DNA of 64,000 nt from Paraburkholderia solitsugae (GTDB lineage Bacteria; Pseudomonadota; Gammaproteobacteria; Burkholderiales; Burkholderiaceae). The DNA is taken from positions 1 through 64,000 of the forward strand of contig NZ_WOEY01000078.1 in assembly GCF_013177695.1 (NCBI RefSeq), read 5' to 3'. Of the stretch, positions 24,759 through 32,708 are shown in pieces. Below the pieces are notes generated by a model. It made no database searches and was not told the DNA's origin. It saw only the letters and a list, made by a program, of their open reading frames with translations. Numbering within the stretch: the first letter of the stretch is position 1; each line of letters starts with the position of its first letter. A program made the position numbers and the translations under genes.

Positions 24759-26201
24759 ATGGACGAATATTTCGACGTGGTGGTGGTGGGTTGTGGTGTC
24801 GCGGGGCTATCGGCCGCCGTGAGCGCGGCGCAACGCGGACTGAACGTTTGCGTGCTGGAGCGTGCGACGCGCGACGAGCGCGGCGGCCAAAGCCGTTACA
24901 CCGAGGCGTATCTGCGCATGAAGAGCCTTGACGAGGTGTCCGACGACTTCGAAGAGCATCTGGCCGAGAACGGCAGCCGCTACATGGACCCGGACCTGAC
25001 GGCGGAGATGACGCTCGATCGCGCGTCCTGGTCGCAGATCACCAAGGCGCTCGCCATCGCCGATGCAGAGGTACTGTCGACCTTCTCAGCCCAGGTGCCG
25101 TCGGCCGTACAGTGGCTGCGCGGCATGGGCATGCGCTTCGAGTTCCTGCCGACGCAATTCCTGACGCGCTCGCAGCCACGACTGCTGCCTGTGGGTGGCG
25201 GCGAAGCGATGGTCGAAGCGCTGGCCGCGCAAGCGGAAGCGCTCGGCGTCACGTTTCACTACGAATGCACTGCGCGCGACCTGATCTTTGACACTCAGGG
25301 CGCGGTAGCCGGCATTACCGCGTGGAAGCGCAATGCGGGCCGCCGCCGCTATGCCGGCGCGGTGGTGCTCGCGAGTGGCGGCTTTGAAGGCAACCCCGAG
25401 ATGCTCGCGCAGTATCTCGGACCGCGTGCGGTCTATCTTCGCCCCGTCTGCAAGGGCGGCTATTACAACCGCGGCGAAGGCATCGCAATGGCCCTGCGCG
25501 CCGGTGCGGCGCCGTGCGGTGAATTCGGCAGTTACCATGCCGAGCCGGTCGATCCGCGCTCGGGGGTATCGGAGCCGTCCGTGTTCGTGTTTCCCTACGG
25601 GATTCTCGTCAATAAACACGGCCACCGCTTTACCGACGAAGCGCCCGGCACCGTCGACGCATGGTACGAGCGCGTCACACGCCGGATCTACAAGCAGGAC
25701 GAAGGCATCGCTTACGTCATTCTCGACCAGCGCGTGAAAGACATCCCGAACTACCGCCTCGCGATCCGCACCGACCAGCCGGCGATCGAGGCGTCGAGCC
25801 TGGACGCACTGGCAGAAAAACTCGGCATGCCCGCGGATGCGCTCGTCGCCACGGTCGCCACGTACAACGCGGCATGCCGCGACGGACACTACGACCCACT
25901 CGTCGCCGACGGGCTTTCGACCCTGGGTGTCGAGCCGCGCAAGTCGAACTGGGCACTGCCGCTGGATCGCGCGCCCTACTTCGCTTACCCGATCATCTCG
26001 GCGAACGTATTCACGTTTGGCGGCCTGAAGGTGGACGCCGCCGCGCGCGTGCTGAACACCGATGGCGCAACGATCCCCGGTCTGTACGCCGCGGGCGAAA
26101 CGGTCGGCATGTATTACGGCAACTACACCGGCGCAACGTCGGTGCTCAAAGGCATCGTGTTCGGCAAGCTGGCCGGCGAAACCATCGGCAACCGTCAGTG
26201 A
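24759..26201 (+). CDS. FAD-dependent dehydrogenase, TcuA/fumarate reductase-like (1)
   Basis: A 480-residue flavoprotein with N-terminal FAD motif GCGVAG and ERATRDERGGQSRYTEAYLR, the pattern of tricarballylate dehydrogenase-like proteins. The active-site region GILVNKHGHRFTDE and the C-terminal GLYAAGETVGMYYGNYTGAT complete the fold. It would dehydrogenate a carbon-carbon bond next to a carbonyl or carboxylate. It is the first gene of an operon with a second flavoprotein and an ETF pair, which suggests that electrons leave through ETF. The substrate is unknown. GACGAGGATC before ATG is a weak ribosome site. Confidence 0.82.
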   Translation: MDEYFDVVVVGCGVAGLSAAVSAAQRGLNVCVLERATRDERGGQSRYTEAYLRMKSLDEVSDDFEEHLAENGSRYMDPDLTAEMTLDRASWSQITKALAIADAEVLSTFSAQVPSAVQWLRGMGMRFEFLPTQFLTRSQPRLLPVGGGEAMVEALAAQAEALGVTFHYECTARDLIFDTQGAVAGITAWKRNAGRRRYAGAVVLASGGFEGNPEMLAQYLGPRAVYLRPVCKGGYYNRGEGIAMALRAGAAPCGEFGSYHAEPVDPRSGVSEPSVFVFPYGILVNKHGHRFTDEAPGTVDAWYERVTRRIYKQDEGIAYVILDQRVKDIPNYRLAIRTDQPAIEASSLDALAEKLGMPADALVATVATYNAACRDGHYDPLVADGLSTLGVEPRKSNWALPLDRAPYFAYPIISANVFTFGGLKVDAAARVLNTDGATIPGLYAAGETVGMYYGNYTGATSVLKGIVFGKLAGETIGNRQ

Positions 26202-26215
26202 GCGGCGAGTATCCC

Positions 26216-27592
26216 ATGATGACCTCAGACCTTCTTGTGATCGGCGGCGGCATGGCAGGGTTTTGCGCCGCGCTCGAAGCGGCGCAGGCCGGCTTCGCCG
26301 TGACCCTGCTCGAAAAGCAGCCCGAAACCGGTGGTTCGTCCGCGATGAGCGGCGGTTGTCTCGCGTTCGCGGGCACCGATCTGCAACGCGCGCACGAAGT
26401 TGAGGACAGCGACGAACTGCTGTTCACCGACCTGCGCGAAGTCGGCCAGTTCGACAACGACGAAACGCTGGTGCGCGCCTACGTCGATCATCAACTCGAT
26501 ACCTATCACTGGATGCGCAATCACGGCGTCGTGTTCGGTCCGTCAATTGAAACCTCGTCGGGTCAGTCGGTGCCGCGTGTGCATTCGGTCGATCCCGCCG
26601 ACGCGGTGCGGCAACTGGCGCGCGCGTGCGCGGCCACCGACCGCGTCACGGTGCATCTGAACGCCCCAGCGCACCGCCTGATCCGTGACGCCCAGGGTCG
26701 ATTTGCCGGCGTACAGGCAAGCATCAACGGCGAGCGCCACACGTTGGCTGCGCGCTACGGCGTGATCCTCGCGAGCGGCGGCTTTTGCCGCAACGCCGAA
26801 ATGGTCCATCGCTTCGCACCGCAATATGACGACGCCGTGTTCATCGGCGGCGACGGCAACGTGGGCGACGGCCTGAAGATGGCGATGGAGTTCGGCGCCG
26901 ACCTGCGTGATATGGCTTATATCAAAGGGACCTACGGCAAGCATCCGCTCGACGAGACCAATCATCACAGTTGCCTCGCGGTGTACAAGGGCGCGATCGC
27001 CGTCAACCAGGACGGCCGGCGTTTCGTCGACGAGTCGGTGTCGTACAAGCTGCTCGGCGATGCGGCGATCCGCCAGCCCTACGGCGCGACGTTCCAGATT
27101 CTCGATCAGCGCGTGATGGACAGCGGCGACGACCGCGTGCGTATTCTGGATTTTCAGCGCCGCCTCGACGAAGGACTGTTCATCCAGGCCGACAGTCTCG
27201 ACGAACTGGCACAACTGATCGAGGTGCCGGCCGACACGCTGCGCGATACGGTCACCGCCTACAACGCCGCAATCGATGCCGGCCACGACGAGGCATTCGG
27301 CCGTACGCACCTCGTCCACCGCCACGGCGCGCTGTGCCGGATCGAGCAGGCTCCGTTCTACGCGTACCCGTCCACGGCAGCCGTGTTCGGTACCTATTGC
27401 GGCCTGCGCGTGAACGCCACGATGGCTGTGGTCAACGTGTTCGACGAGACCCTCGACGGCCTTTTCGCCGCGGGCGAGGTGATCGGCGGCTTCCATGGCG
27501 GCGCTTACATGACGGGCACCGCGCTCGGCAAGGCGGCAATCTTCGGCCGCCTCGCCGCGCGCAGCGCATGCAGCACTGCGAGGCTCGCATGA
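26216..27592 (+). CDS. FAD-dependent dehydrogenase, fumarate reductase-like (2)
   Basis: A 458-residue paralogue of the preceding flavoprotein. It has GGGMAG near the N-terminus, EKQPETGGSSAMSGGCLAFA as the FAD/substrate loop, an AVNQDGRRFVDESVSYK active-site segment and the C-terminal GLFAAGEVIGGFHGGAYMTG. The start is ATG 26216, fourteen bases after the first flavoprotein; a longer frame from 25661 overlaps that gene and is spurious. The stop overlaps the ETF beta start by four bases. Two unlike dehydrogenases in one operon could catalyse successive desaturations of one ring. Confidence 0.82.
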   Translation: MMTSDLLVIGGGMAGFCAALEAAQAGFAVTLLEKQPETGGSSAMSGGCLAFAGTDLQRAHEVEDSDELLFTDLREVGQFDNDETLVRAYVDHQLDTYHWMRNHGVVFGPSIETSSGQSVPRVHSVDPADAVRQLARACAATDRVTVHLNAPAHRLIRDAQGRFAGVQASINGERHTLAARYGVILASGGFCRNAEMVHRFAPQYDDAVFIGGDGNVGDGLKMAMEFGADLRDMAYIKGTYGKHPLDETNHHSCLAVYKGAIAVNQDGRRFVDESVSYKLLGDAAIRQPYGATFQILDQRVMDSGDDRVRILDFQRRLDEGLFIQADSLDELAQLIEVPADTLRDTVTAYNAAIDAGHDEAFGRTHLVHRHGALCRIEQAPFYAYPSTAAVFGTYCGLRVNATMAVVNVFDETLDGLFAAGEVIGGFHGGAYMTGTALGKAAIFGRLAARSACSTARLA

Positions 27593-28389
27593 AGATCTGT
27601 GCCCTGCTTGGCGGCATTCTCGATCCCAAATGGCCACTGCCGCCGCACGACTATCTGCGGCGACCCGAGATGCTCGACGGCATCGCGCGCAAGCTGAGTC
27701 CATTTGACGACGCCGCACTCGAAGTCGCGCTGCGGCTGCGCGAAACGATGCCTTCGTCCACGCTTGCGGTCTACATGCCTGACGGGCCGGGCGCGGAGGG
27801 ACTGATGCGGGCAGTTGCCGCACACAAGCCGGATCAGGTAGGTCTGCTTGCGATCGATCAGGCGGTGCGCTGGGACGTCACGGCGTTCGCGCGCCAGGCC
27901 GCCGCCGGCCTGCGTGACGCAGACGCCGGCACGCTCTGGCTGACCGGCCGAGAATTCGGCGATCTGGACGACGGCGCATTCGGCGCATGCCTCGCGCGCG
28001 CGGCAGCCGCCAGCCTGATCGCGATGGCCGAAGAGCTGCGCGTCGACGCGCACGGTACGCTGCGCGCGCTGCGCACCCGCACCGACGTGACCGAACAAGT
28101 GCGTGTGCCGGATGCGTGCGTGGTCACACTGACTAACGCGCGCAGCAACCGCCTGCGCCATCCGTTGATGAAGAACGTGATGCTCGCGAAGAAGCTCGCA
28201 ATCGACCGCGTCGCTTGCAATAGCAACGCCGGCAGCGACGGCACGGCCGCCGCGCGCGTCGCCCCGGCGCTACTGCTCTCAGCCGCCGAAGCCAACCGCC
28301 CCCGTGCCGTGCGGCTGCCCGCATCGGCAGGCCTCGACGCCCAGCTGAATGCGGTCCTTGAACTCCTTTGTACGGCCAGCCCAACGTGA
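27589..28389 (+). CDS. Electron transfer flavoprotein, beta subunit-like
   Basis: A 266-residue ETF beta-type protein. The order of elements fits the family: a nucleotide-fold start (MKICALLGGILDPKW), LSPFDDAALEVALRLRE, a Rossmann-like core, and a C-terminal region with NARSNRLRHPLMKNVMLAKK. It overlaps the flavoprotein gene (ATGA, 27589-27592) and the alpha-like gene. It is divergent from housekeeping ETF, as expected for a dedicated pair. It would carry electrons from the two dehydrogenases to the ETF:quinone oxidoreductase. Confidence 0.75.
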   Translation: MKICALLGGILDPKWPLPPHDYLRRPEMLDGIARKLSPFDDAALEVALRLRETMPSSTLAVYMPDGPGAEGLMRAVAAHKPDQVGLLAIDQAVRWDVTAFARQAAAGLRDADAGTLWLTGREFGDLDDGAFGACLARAAAASLIAMAEELRVDAHGTLRALRTRTDVTEQVRVPDACVVTLTNARSNRLRHPLMKNVMLAKKLAIDRVACNSNAGSDGTAAARVAPALLLSAAEANRPRAVRLPASAGLDAQLNAVLELLCTASPT

Positions 28390-29420
28390 CCCCTTCCCCG
28401 ACTCCCCGTGTCATCGCCCTGCTGATCGCCGAGCGCGACGACGCGCACGAACTCGCGCGCCACGCTGAAGACGTGCTCAACGAAACTTTCGCGCGCGCGC
28501 CGGCGCAGGCCGGGCCGCCCGACGTGCTGGCCGTGTGCGTGACGCGCCGCTACGACCCGCAGCTCGTCGAATCGCTGCTACGGCTTGCGCTGCGCACCAT
28601 CGTGGCCGTGACCGTGCCCGATCTGCGCGCGCCCGTGCAGGCGGCCGACCTCGCAAGCGTGCTGGAACGCACGCTTGCCGCGCAGGCGCTCGGGCCGCAC
28701 GACTTCGTGTGCGCACCCGCCAGCGCGCTCGGTGAAGAAGTCGCTGGGCGGCTCGCAGCCGCATGCGGCGGTGTCGCATTCGGCCGCATCCAGCAATTCG
28801 GCTTCGACCATCCGGGCGCGCACGCGCACCGGACCGTCTTCGGCGGGCGCGCGAGCGTACGGGTACAGGCCAGAACCGGTCCCTGGTTCGGCGGGCTGCG
28901 CGCGCAACCAGGGAGTGCGAATAAACCCTCTGCTGTGCCAGGCGCCACGGTGCTGCGCGAAGAAGCGAGCGTGCCGCACGACGCCGACGAAATCACCCTG
29001 TTACCGGCCGACGCCGGGCGGCGGCCGGTCGAGACCGCGCGCGTCGTCGTCAGCGGCGGACGCGGCATGCAGGGCGCCGAGGGCTTCGCGCTGCTCGAAC
29101 AGCTCGCGACCCGGCTCGACGGTGCGGTTGGCGGCAGCCTGCCCGCCGTCGATGCGGGCTGGGTGCCGGTCACGCATCAGGTCGGACAGTCAGGCAAGTT
29201 CGTGAGTCCCGAAGTGTACGTCGCGGTCGGCATCTCGGGCACCCCGCAACATCTGGCCGGCATCGGTAGTGCAACGCGGATCGTCGCGATCAACAACGAT
29301 GAAGACGCGGATATTTTCCGTGCCGCGGACCTTGGCATCGTCGCCGACTGGCACACGTTCGTGCCCGCGCTGATCGCCCGCATCGACGCGGCGCGCTGCG
29401 CGGATGCTGGATCGCGGTAG
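28386..29420 (+). CDS. Electron transfer flavoprotein, alpha subunit-like
   Basis: A 344-residue ETF alpha-type protein. The C-terminal FAD domain is clear: ARVVVSGGRGMQGAEGFALL, GAVGGSLPAVDAGWVP, QVGQSGKFVSPEVYVAVGIS, and INNDEDADIFRAADLGIVAD near the end. These are the alpha-subunit FAD-binding motifs. The likely start is GTG 28386, overlapping the beta stop (GTGA); a frame from 28368 is possible. Its tight coupling to two FAD dehydrogenases argues for a dedicated electron path. Confidence 0.88.
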   Translation: MTPSPTPRVIALLIAERDDAHELARHAEDVLNETFARAPAQAGPPDVLAVCVTRRYDPQLVESLLRLALRTIVAVTVPDLRAPVQAADLASVLERTLAAQALGPHDFVCAPASALGEEVAGRLAAACGGVAFGRIQQFGFDHPGAHAHRTVFGGRASVRVQARTGPWFGGLRAQPGSANKPSAVPGATVLREEASVPHDADEITLLPADAGRRPVETARVVVSGGRGMQGAEGFALLEQLATRLDGAVGGSLPAVDAGWVPVTHQVGQSGKFVSPEVYVAVGISGTPQHLAGIGSATRIVAINNDEDADIFRAADLGIVADWHTFVPALIARIDAARCADAGSR

Positions 29421-29453
29421 GCCCCCCAACACCCCAACCAGCAGAGAAGCAGC

Positions 29454-30389
29454 ATGGACAGACTGTGGGCAATGGAAGTATTCGCGAGAGTGAGCGAGTG
29501 CGGAAGCTTTTCGCGCGCAGCAGAGTCGTTGAATCTCGCGAACGCCACGGTGACATCGTGCGTTCGCAACCTCGAAAAGCATCTGGGCGTCACGCTGCTG
29601 CAGAGAAATACGCGGCATCTGCGCCTCACCGACGCCGGCGAGCGCTTCCACGCGCGCTGCAAGGTGTTGCTAGAAGACGTGCTCGCCGCCGAACAGGAAG
29701 CCGCGCAAGCGCACGCCGAGGTGCGCGGCACGCTGAACGTCGAGGCCCCGATCGCGATCGGGCAGGCGCTGCTGTTGCCGGCGCTGCCGTCTTTGCTCGC
29801 GGAGCATCCGGGTCTGTCGGTCAACGTGAACCTGACCAACAAGCCGCACGCGCTGATCGAGCGCGGCATCGACATAGCGATCCGCATGGACGCGGTCGAA
29901 GACTCGGACCTGGTCGCCCGGCCGCTCTACGCAGCGAGCTATGTCGTGTGCGGCCGCCCCAACGTGGTCGAAGAACTCCGCGCGACGGACCCGTCGGACC
30001 TCGATCCGTCGCGTTGCCTCGGTCTTTTTCCGGACGGACGTCCTACATTGCAGCCGTGGCTGTTCGCGCGCGACGGCGAAGAGTCCGTCGTGCGCCCCGC
30101 CGGGCGGCTCTCGTTCAACAGTTCAGACGCGCTCGTCAACGCCGCGAGCCAGGGATTCGGCCTGATCTGCGTGCTCGACCTGTTTGTGCGCAGCGAACTC
30201 GCGTGCGGCAATCTCGCCACGATCTTCGACGAATGGGAGCACGGCGGGCGGGTGTTCCATCTGGTGTCCGCAAAATCGAGCTTCGTGTCGCCAAAGGTGA
30301 AAGTGTTCAGCGACTTCCTGCTCGACGTGGTGAGGCCTCAGAGCCGCCCCGATCATCGCGAGCGGATTCCCGTGCAGCGCAGTCGCTGA
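29454..30389 (+). CDS. LysR-family transcriptional regulator
   Basis: A 311-residue LysR regulator. The N-terminal winged helix is MDRLWAMEVFARVSECGSFS with AAESLNLANATVTSCVRNLE, and the effector domain covers about residues 90-300. It starts 33 bases after the ETF alpha gene on the same strand, so it could be co-transcribed. It converges with the racemase-fold gene (stop 30399). Its targets may be this operon or the 30.4-34.2 kb cluster. Confidence 0.88.
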   Translation: MDRLWAMEVFARVSECGSFSRAAESLNLANATVTSCVRNLEKHLGVTLLQRNTRHLRLTDAGERFHARCKVLLEDVLAAEQEAAQAHAEVRGTLNVEAPIAIGQALLLPALPSLLAEHPGLSVNVNLTNKPHALIERGIDIAIRMDAVEDSDLVARPLYAASYVVCGRPNVVEELRATDPSDLDPSRCLGLFPDGRPTLQPWLFARDGEESVVRPAGRLSFNSSDALVNAASQGFGLICVLDLFVRSELACGNLATIFDEWEHGGRVFHLVSAKSSFVSPKVKVFSDFLLDVVRPQSRPDHRERIPVQRSR

Positions 30390-30398
30390 GCGCCCCAT

Positions 30399-31292
30399 TC
30401 ATCGACCCGGCTGCACAGCCCAATCATGCGGCGCCGCGCCCGGCAGCCCCGGGCTCGACGTCTGGTCGGCAGGCTGACCGCGGATGGCATGCAACCCATC
30501 CAGGCCATAGAACGCAAGCACTTCGCGCACCCGCGCCTTGTCGGGCTGCGCCGAGAAATAGCCGCGCCGGCAGGCCTGCAGGCCCGATGTACGGCGCAGA
30601 TCGACCAGCGACTCTGCATCCTTGATCCATGCCGCGAGCGAGTCGATCACGGGCACACCGTCCACCTCGCGTACGCCATTGCGCGCTACCAAGACGTTCA
30701 GCGGTGCTTCGCCTGGAATAATGACCTCCGCGCCCTGCGCGATCAGCCGGCGCGCACTGTCCTGGAACGTTGCAATCAACCGCGACGGCTCGCTGAACGC
30801 TTCCAGCACGTCCGCGAACCCGAAACCAACGTGACGCGCGCCCGCGAAGCGCTCGCCGAGTCCGAGGCGCGCTACGTTGTCAGCGACCAGTTCGGCGAGT
30901 TCGTCAATAAACACCAGCGCGCCGAAGCGCCGGCCAAGCTGGCACGCACGCAGCATCGCCGATTCACCGTAGCCAACCACCGGGATGTCGAGCAGCGAGC
31001 GCGTCTCGCGCAGCGCCGGCTCCGGCAGCGTGCTGATCGCATACGCATCGAAGCCCTCCTCTTCGGCCCGGACACCTGCGGCGAGAAACTGCAGCCCATG
31101 CAGGAACTGCAGCGACGCATACTTGATGTCGTCGCCGGGGTAATGTGTGCGGTACGTACCCTGCGCCATGCCGTGCATGACGATTTCGGTGTCCGGCCGC
31201 GCGACGGCGCGAAAGTGCTCCCGCAGCGCGTCGCTATACGGACCGAGGTCGGACAGAACCGTGAAGCTTTGATGCCAGATGCGAATGCTCAT
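30399..31292 (-). CDS. Asp/Glu/hydantoin racemase superfamily protein, lacking both catalytic Cys
   Basis: A 297-residue protein with the racemase fold: MSIRIWHQSFTVLSDLGPYS, a conserved first half and ALVFIDELAELVADN. At the two places where racemases and maleate isomerases have catalytic cysteines it reads AISTLPEPAL (Ser/Thr for Cys) and IIPGEAPLNVL (Glu for Cys). It is therefore unlikely to be a standard cofactor-independent racemase and may catalyse another reaction, such as hydrolysis, decarboxylation or isomerisation. It is the last gene of a four-gene operon with an isochorismatase-fold protein, an SDR and a flavoprotein. Confidence 0.8.
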   Translation of the reverse strand: MSIRIWHQSFTVLSDLGPYSDALREHFRAVARPDTEIVMHGMAQGTYRTHYPGDDIKYASLQFLHGLQFLAAGVRAEEEGFDAYAISTLPEPALRETRSLLDIPVVGYGESAMLRACQLGRRFGALVFIDELAELVADNVARLGLGERFAGARHVGFGFADVLEAFSEPSRLIATFQDSARRLIAQGAEVIIPGEAPLNVLVARNGVREVDGVPVIDSLAAWIKDAESLVDLRRTSGLQACRRGYFSAQPDKARVREVLAFYGLDGLHAIRGQPADQTSSPGLPGAAPHDWAVQPGR

Positions 31293-31338
31293 GGTGTCAT
31301 TTCCTGGGGGTTGACGGAGAAGTGCTGCCGCACGCTGC

Positions 31339-31920
31339 TCAGACGAACGTGACGCTCGCCGAAGTCTCGATGCGGCAAAAGCGCCGGATGCTTTCGATCG
31401 AATTCGCGTGCTCCTGCGCCGAGTGTGCCGCGCAACAGTCTTCGAGCACGACCACTTCGTAATCGCGATCGTGCGCGTCGCGCACGGCAGCCTGCACCAC
31501 GGCCTGGGTGGACACGCCGGAGCACACGATGCGAGTCACGCCACGCGCGCGCAACTGTGCTTCAAGCGTCGTCGCATAGAACGGACTCACGCGATGCTTG
31601 ACGATCTGCAGGTCAGTGTCGCGCACTTCCAGTTCTGGATGAATTTCGGTGCCCCACTGACCGAGCTTGAACAGCCCCGCCGCCGGCGCGCCCGAGAACA
31701 CCGGCGAGTTCGGCGGACACTCCTGATAGTGGGCGCTGAAACCCACCCGCACGAAACCGACCAGCGCGCCGGCCACCCGAGCCTGGCGCAATGCCTCTGC
31801 CGTGCGGGCTGTGGTCTCGCTCAGCCGCACCTGTTCGCCCAACGGACCTTGGCCGGTGGGGCCGTCGGCGTGCACCAGATCGTTCTGCATGTCGAGAAGC
31901 AGATATATGGTTTGGTTCAA
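31339..31920 (-). CDS. Isochorismatase-fold hydrolase
   Basis: A 193-residue cysteine-hydrolase/isochorismatase-fold protein. The Asp is in LLLDMQNDLVHADG and the Lys in VKHRVSPFY. The place of the nucleophilic Cys of amidases reads GVSTQAVVQAA, without Cys; true isochorismatases also lack it. The start is a TTG at 31920 preceded by GAGGAATCC, 16 bases after the SDR stop; a longer frame to 32031 overlaps the SDR. Its substrate is unknown, but the missing Cys argues against a simple amidase role. Confidence 0.78.
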   Translation of the reverse strand: MNQTIYLLLDMQNDLVHADGPTGQGPLGEQVRLSETTARTAEALRQARVAGALVGFVRVGFSAHYQECPPNSPVFSGAPAAGLFKLGQWGTEIHPELEVRDTDLQIVKHRVSPFYATTLEAQLRARGVTRIVCSGVSTQAVVQAAVRDAHDRDYEVVVLEDCCAAHSAQEHANSIESIRRFCRIETSASVTFV

Positions 31921-31936
31921 TTTGGATTCCTCATGG

Positions 31937-32698
31937 TTAGTCGCAAAACATACCGCCGTTGACGTCGAGAATTTCGCCCGTGACGAAACCGTTCGACGGA
32001 GCGGACAAAAACAGAACCGCGCGCGCGACATCTTCGGGCGTCCCCATCCGGCCTGCGGGAATCAGCGCGCGCAACGCATCGGGAAACACCGCTGTCATCG
32101 CCGTGGCGATCGGGCCTGGCGCGACGGCGTTGACGGTGACGCCGTGCCCGGCCAGTTCTTTCGCCAGAAACAGCGTGAGCATGTGAACGCCCGCCTTCGA
32201 CACGCCATACGCAACATTGCCGGCGCGCTGCTGCTCGCCCGGATCGAGCCACGGACGCGCATTGCCCGCGTTCTTGCCCACCACCGACCCGATGTTGACG
32301 ATGCGTCCCGCGCGTTGCGCGATCATCTGCGCCATCGCTGCCTGGCAGCAGAGAAACACGCCCTTCAGGTTGATGTCGATGACGCGATTCCATTCCGACT
32401 CCGCAAGCGTCGCCGCCGCGCCGAACGAAACGACGCCCGCGGCATTCACAAGAATGTCGAGCGCGCCGTGACGGGCGACGACGCAGCTCACTAGGCGCGC
32501 CGCGTCGCCGCTCGACGTCACGTCCAGTTCGACGCATTCGGCCGGCACGGCCAAATCGCCGTGGGGCGGCCCGGTCCGGTCGGCGCTGACGACCGTTGCG
32601 CCAGCCTGTGCGAGCGCGCGCACTACGGCCGCGCCGATCGAACCTGCGCCACCCGTCACTAGCGCGACTTTTCCGTGCAGTTCCTGCAGCATGTTCAT
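31937..32698 (-). CDS. Short-chain dehydrogenase/reductase
   Basis: A 253-residue SDR. TGGAGSIG is near residues 14-21, NAAG in mid-sequence, catalytic Ser in NIGSVVGK, and YxxxK in NVAYGVSKAG. The C-terminal GFVTGEILDVNGGMFCD is the usual family end. The start ATG 32698 has GGAG seven bases upstream and is ten bases after the flavoprotein gene. An insertion after the active-site Ser (NARPWLDPGEQQRAGN) may shape the substrate pocket. Confidence 0.87.
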   Translation of the reverse strand: MNMLQELHGKVALVTGGAGSIGAAVVRALAQAGATVVSADRTGPPHGDLAVPAECVELDVTSSGDAARLVSCVVARHGALDILVNAAGVVSFGAAATLAESEWNRVIDINLKGVFLCCQAAMAQMIAQRAGRIVNIGSVVGKNAGNARPWLDPGEQQRAGNVAYGVSKAGVHMLTLFLAKELAGHGVTVNAVAPGPIATAMTAVFPDALRALIPAGRMGTPEDVARAVLFLSAPSNGFVTGEILDVNGGMFCD

Positions 32699-32708
32699 TT
32701 GTCTCCTG

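Noticed and set aside
26543..27823. Long minus-strand open frame (426 aa) opposite the second flavoprotein and ETF beta genes
   Set aside because: Composition is typical of an antisense shadow, with no domain or start site, while the plus-strand genes carry clear motifs.
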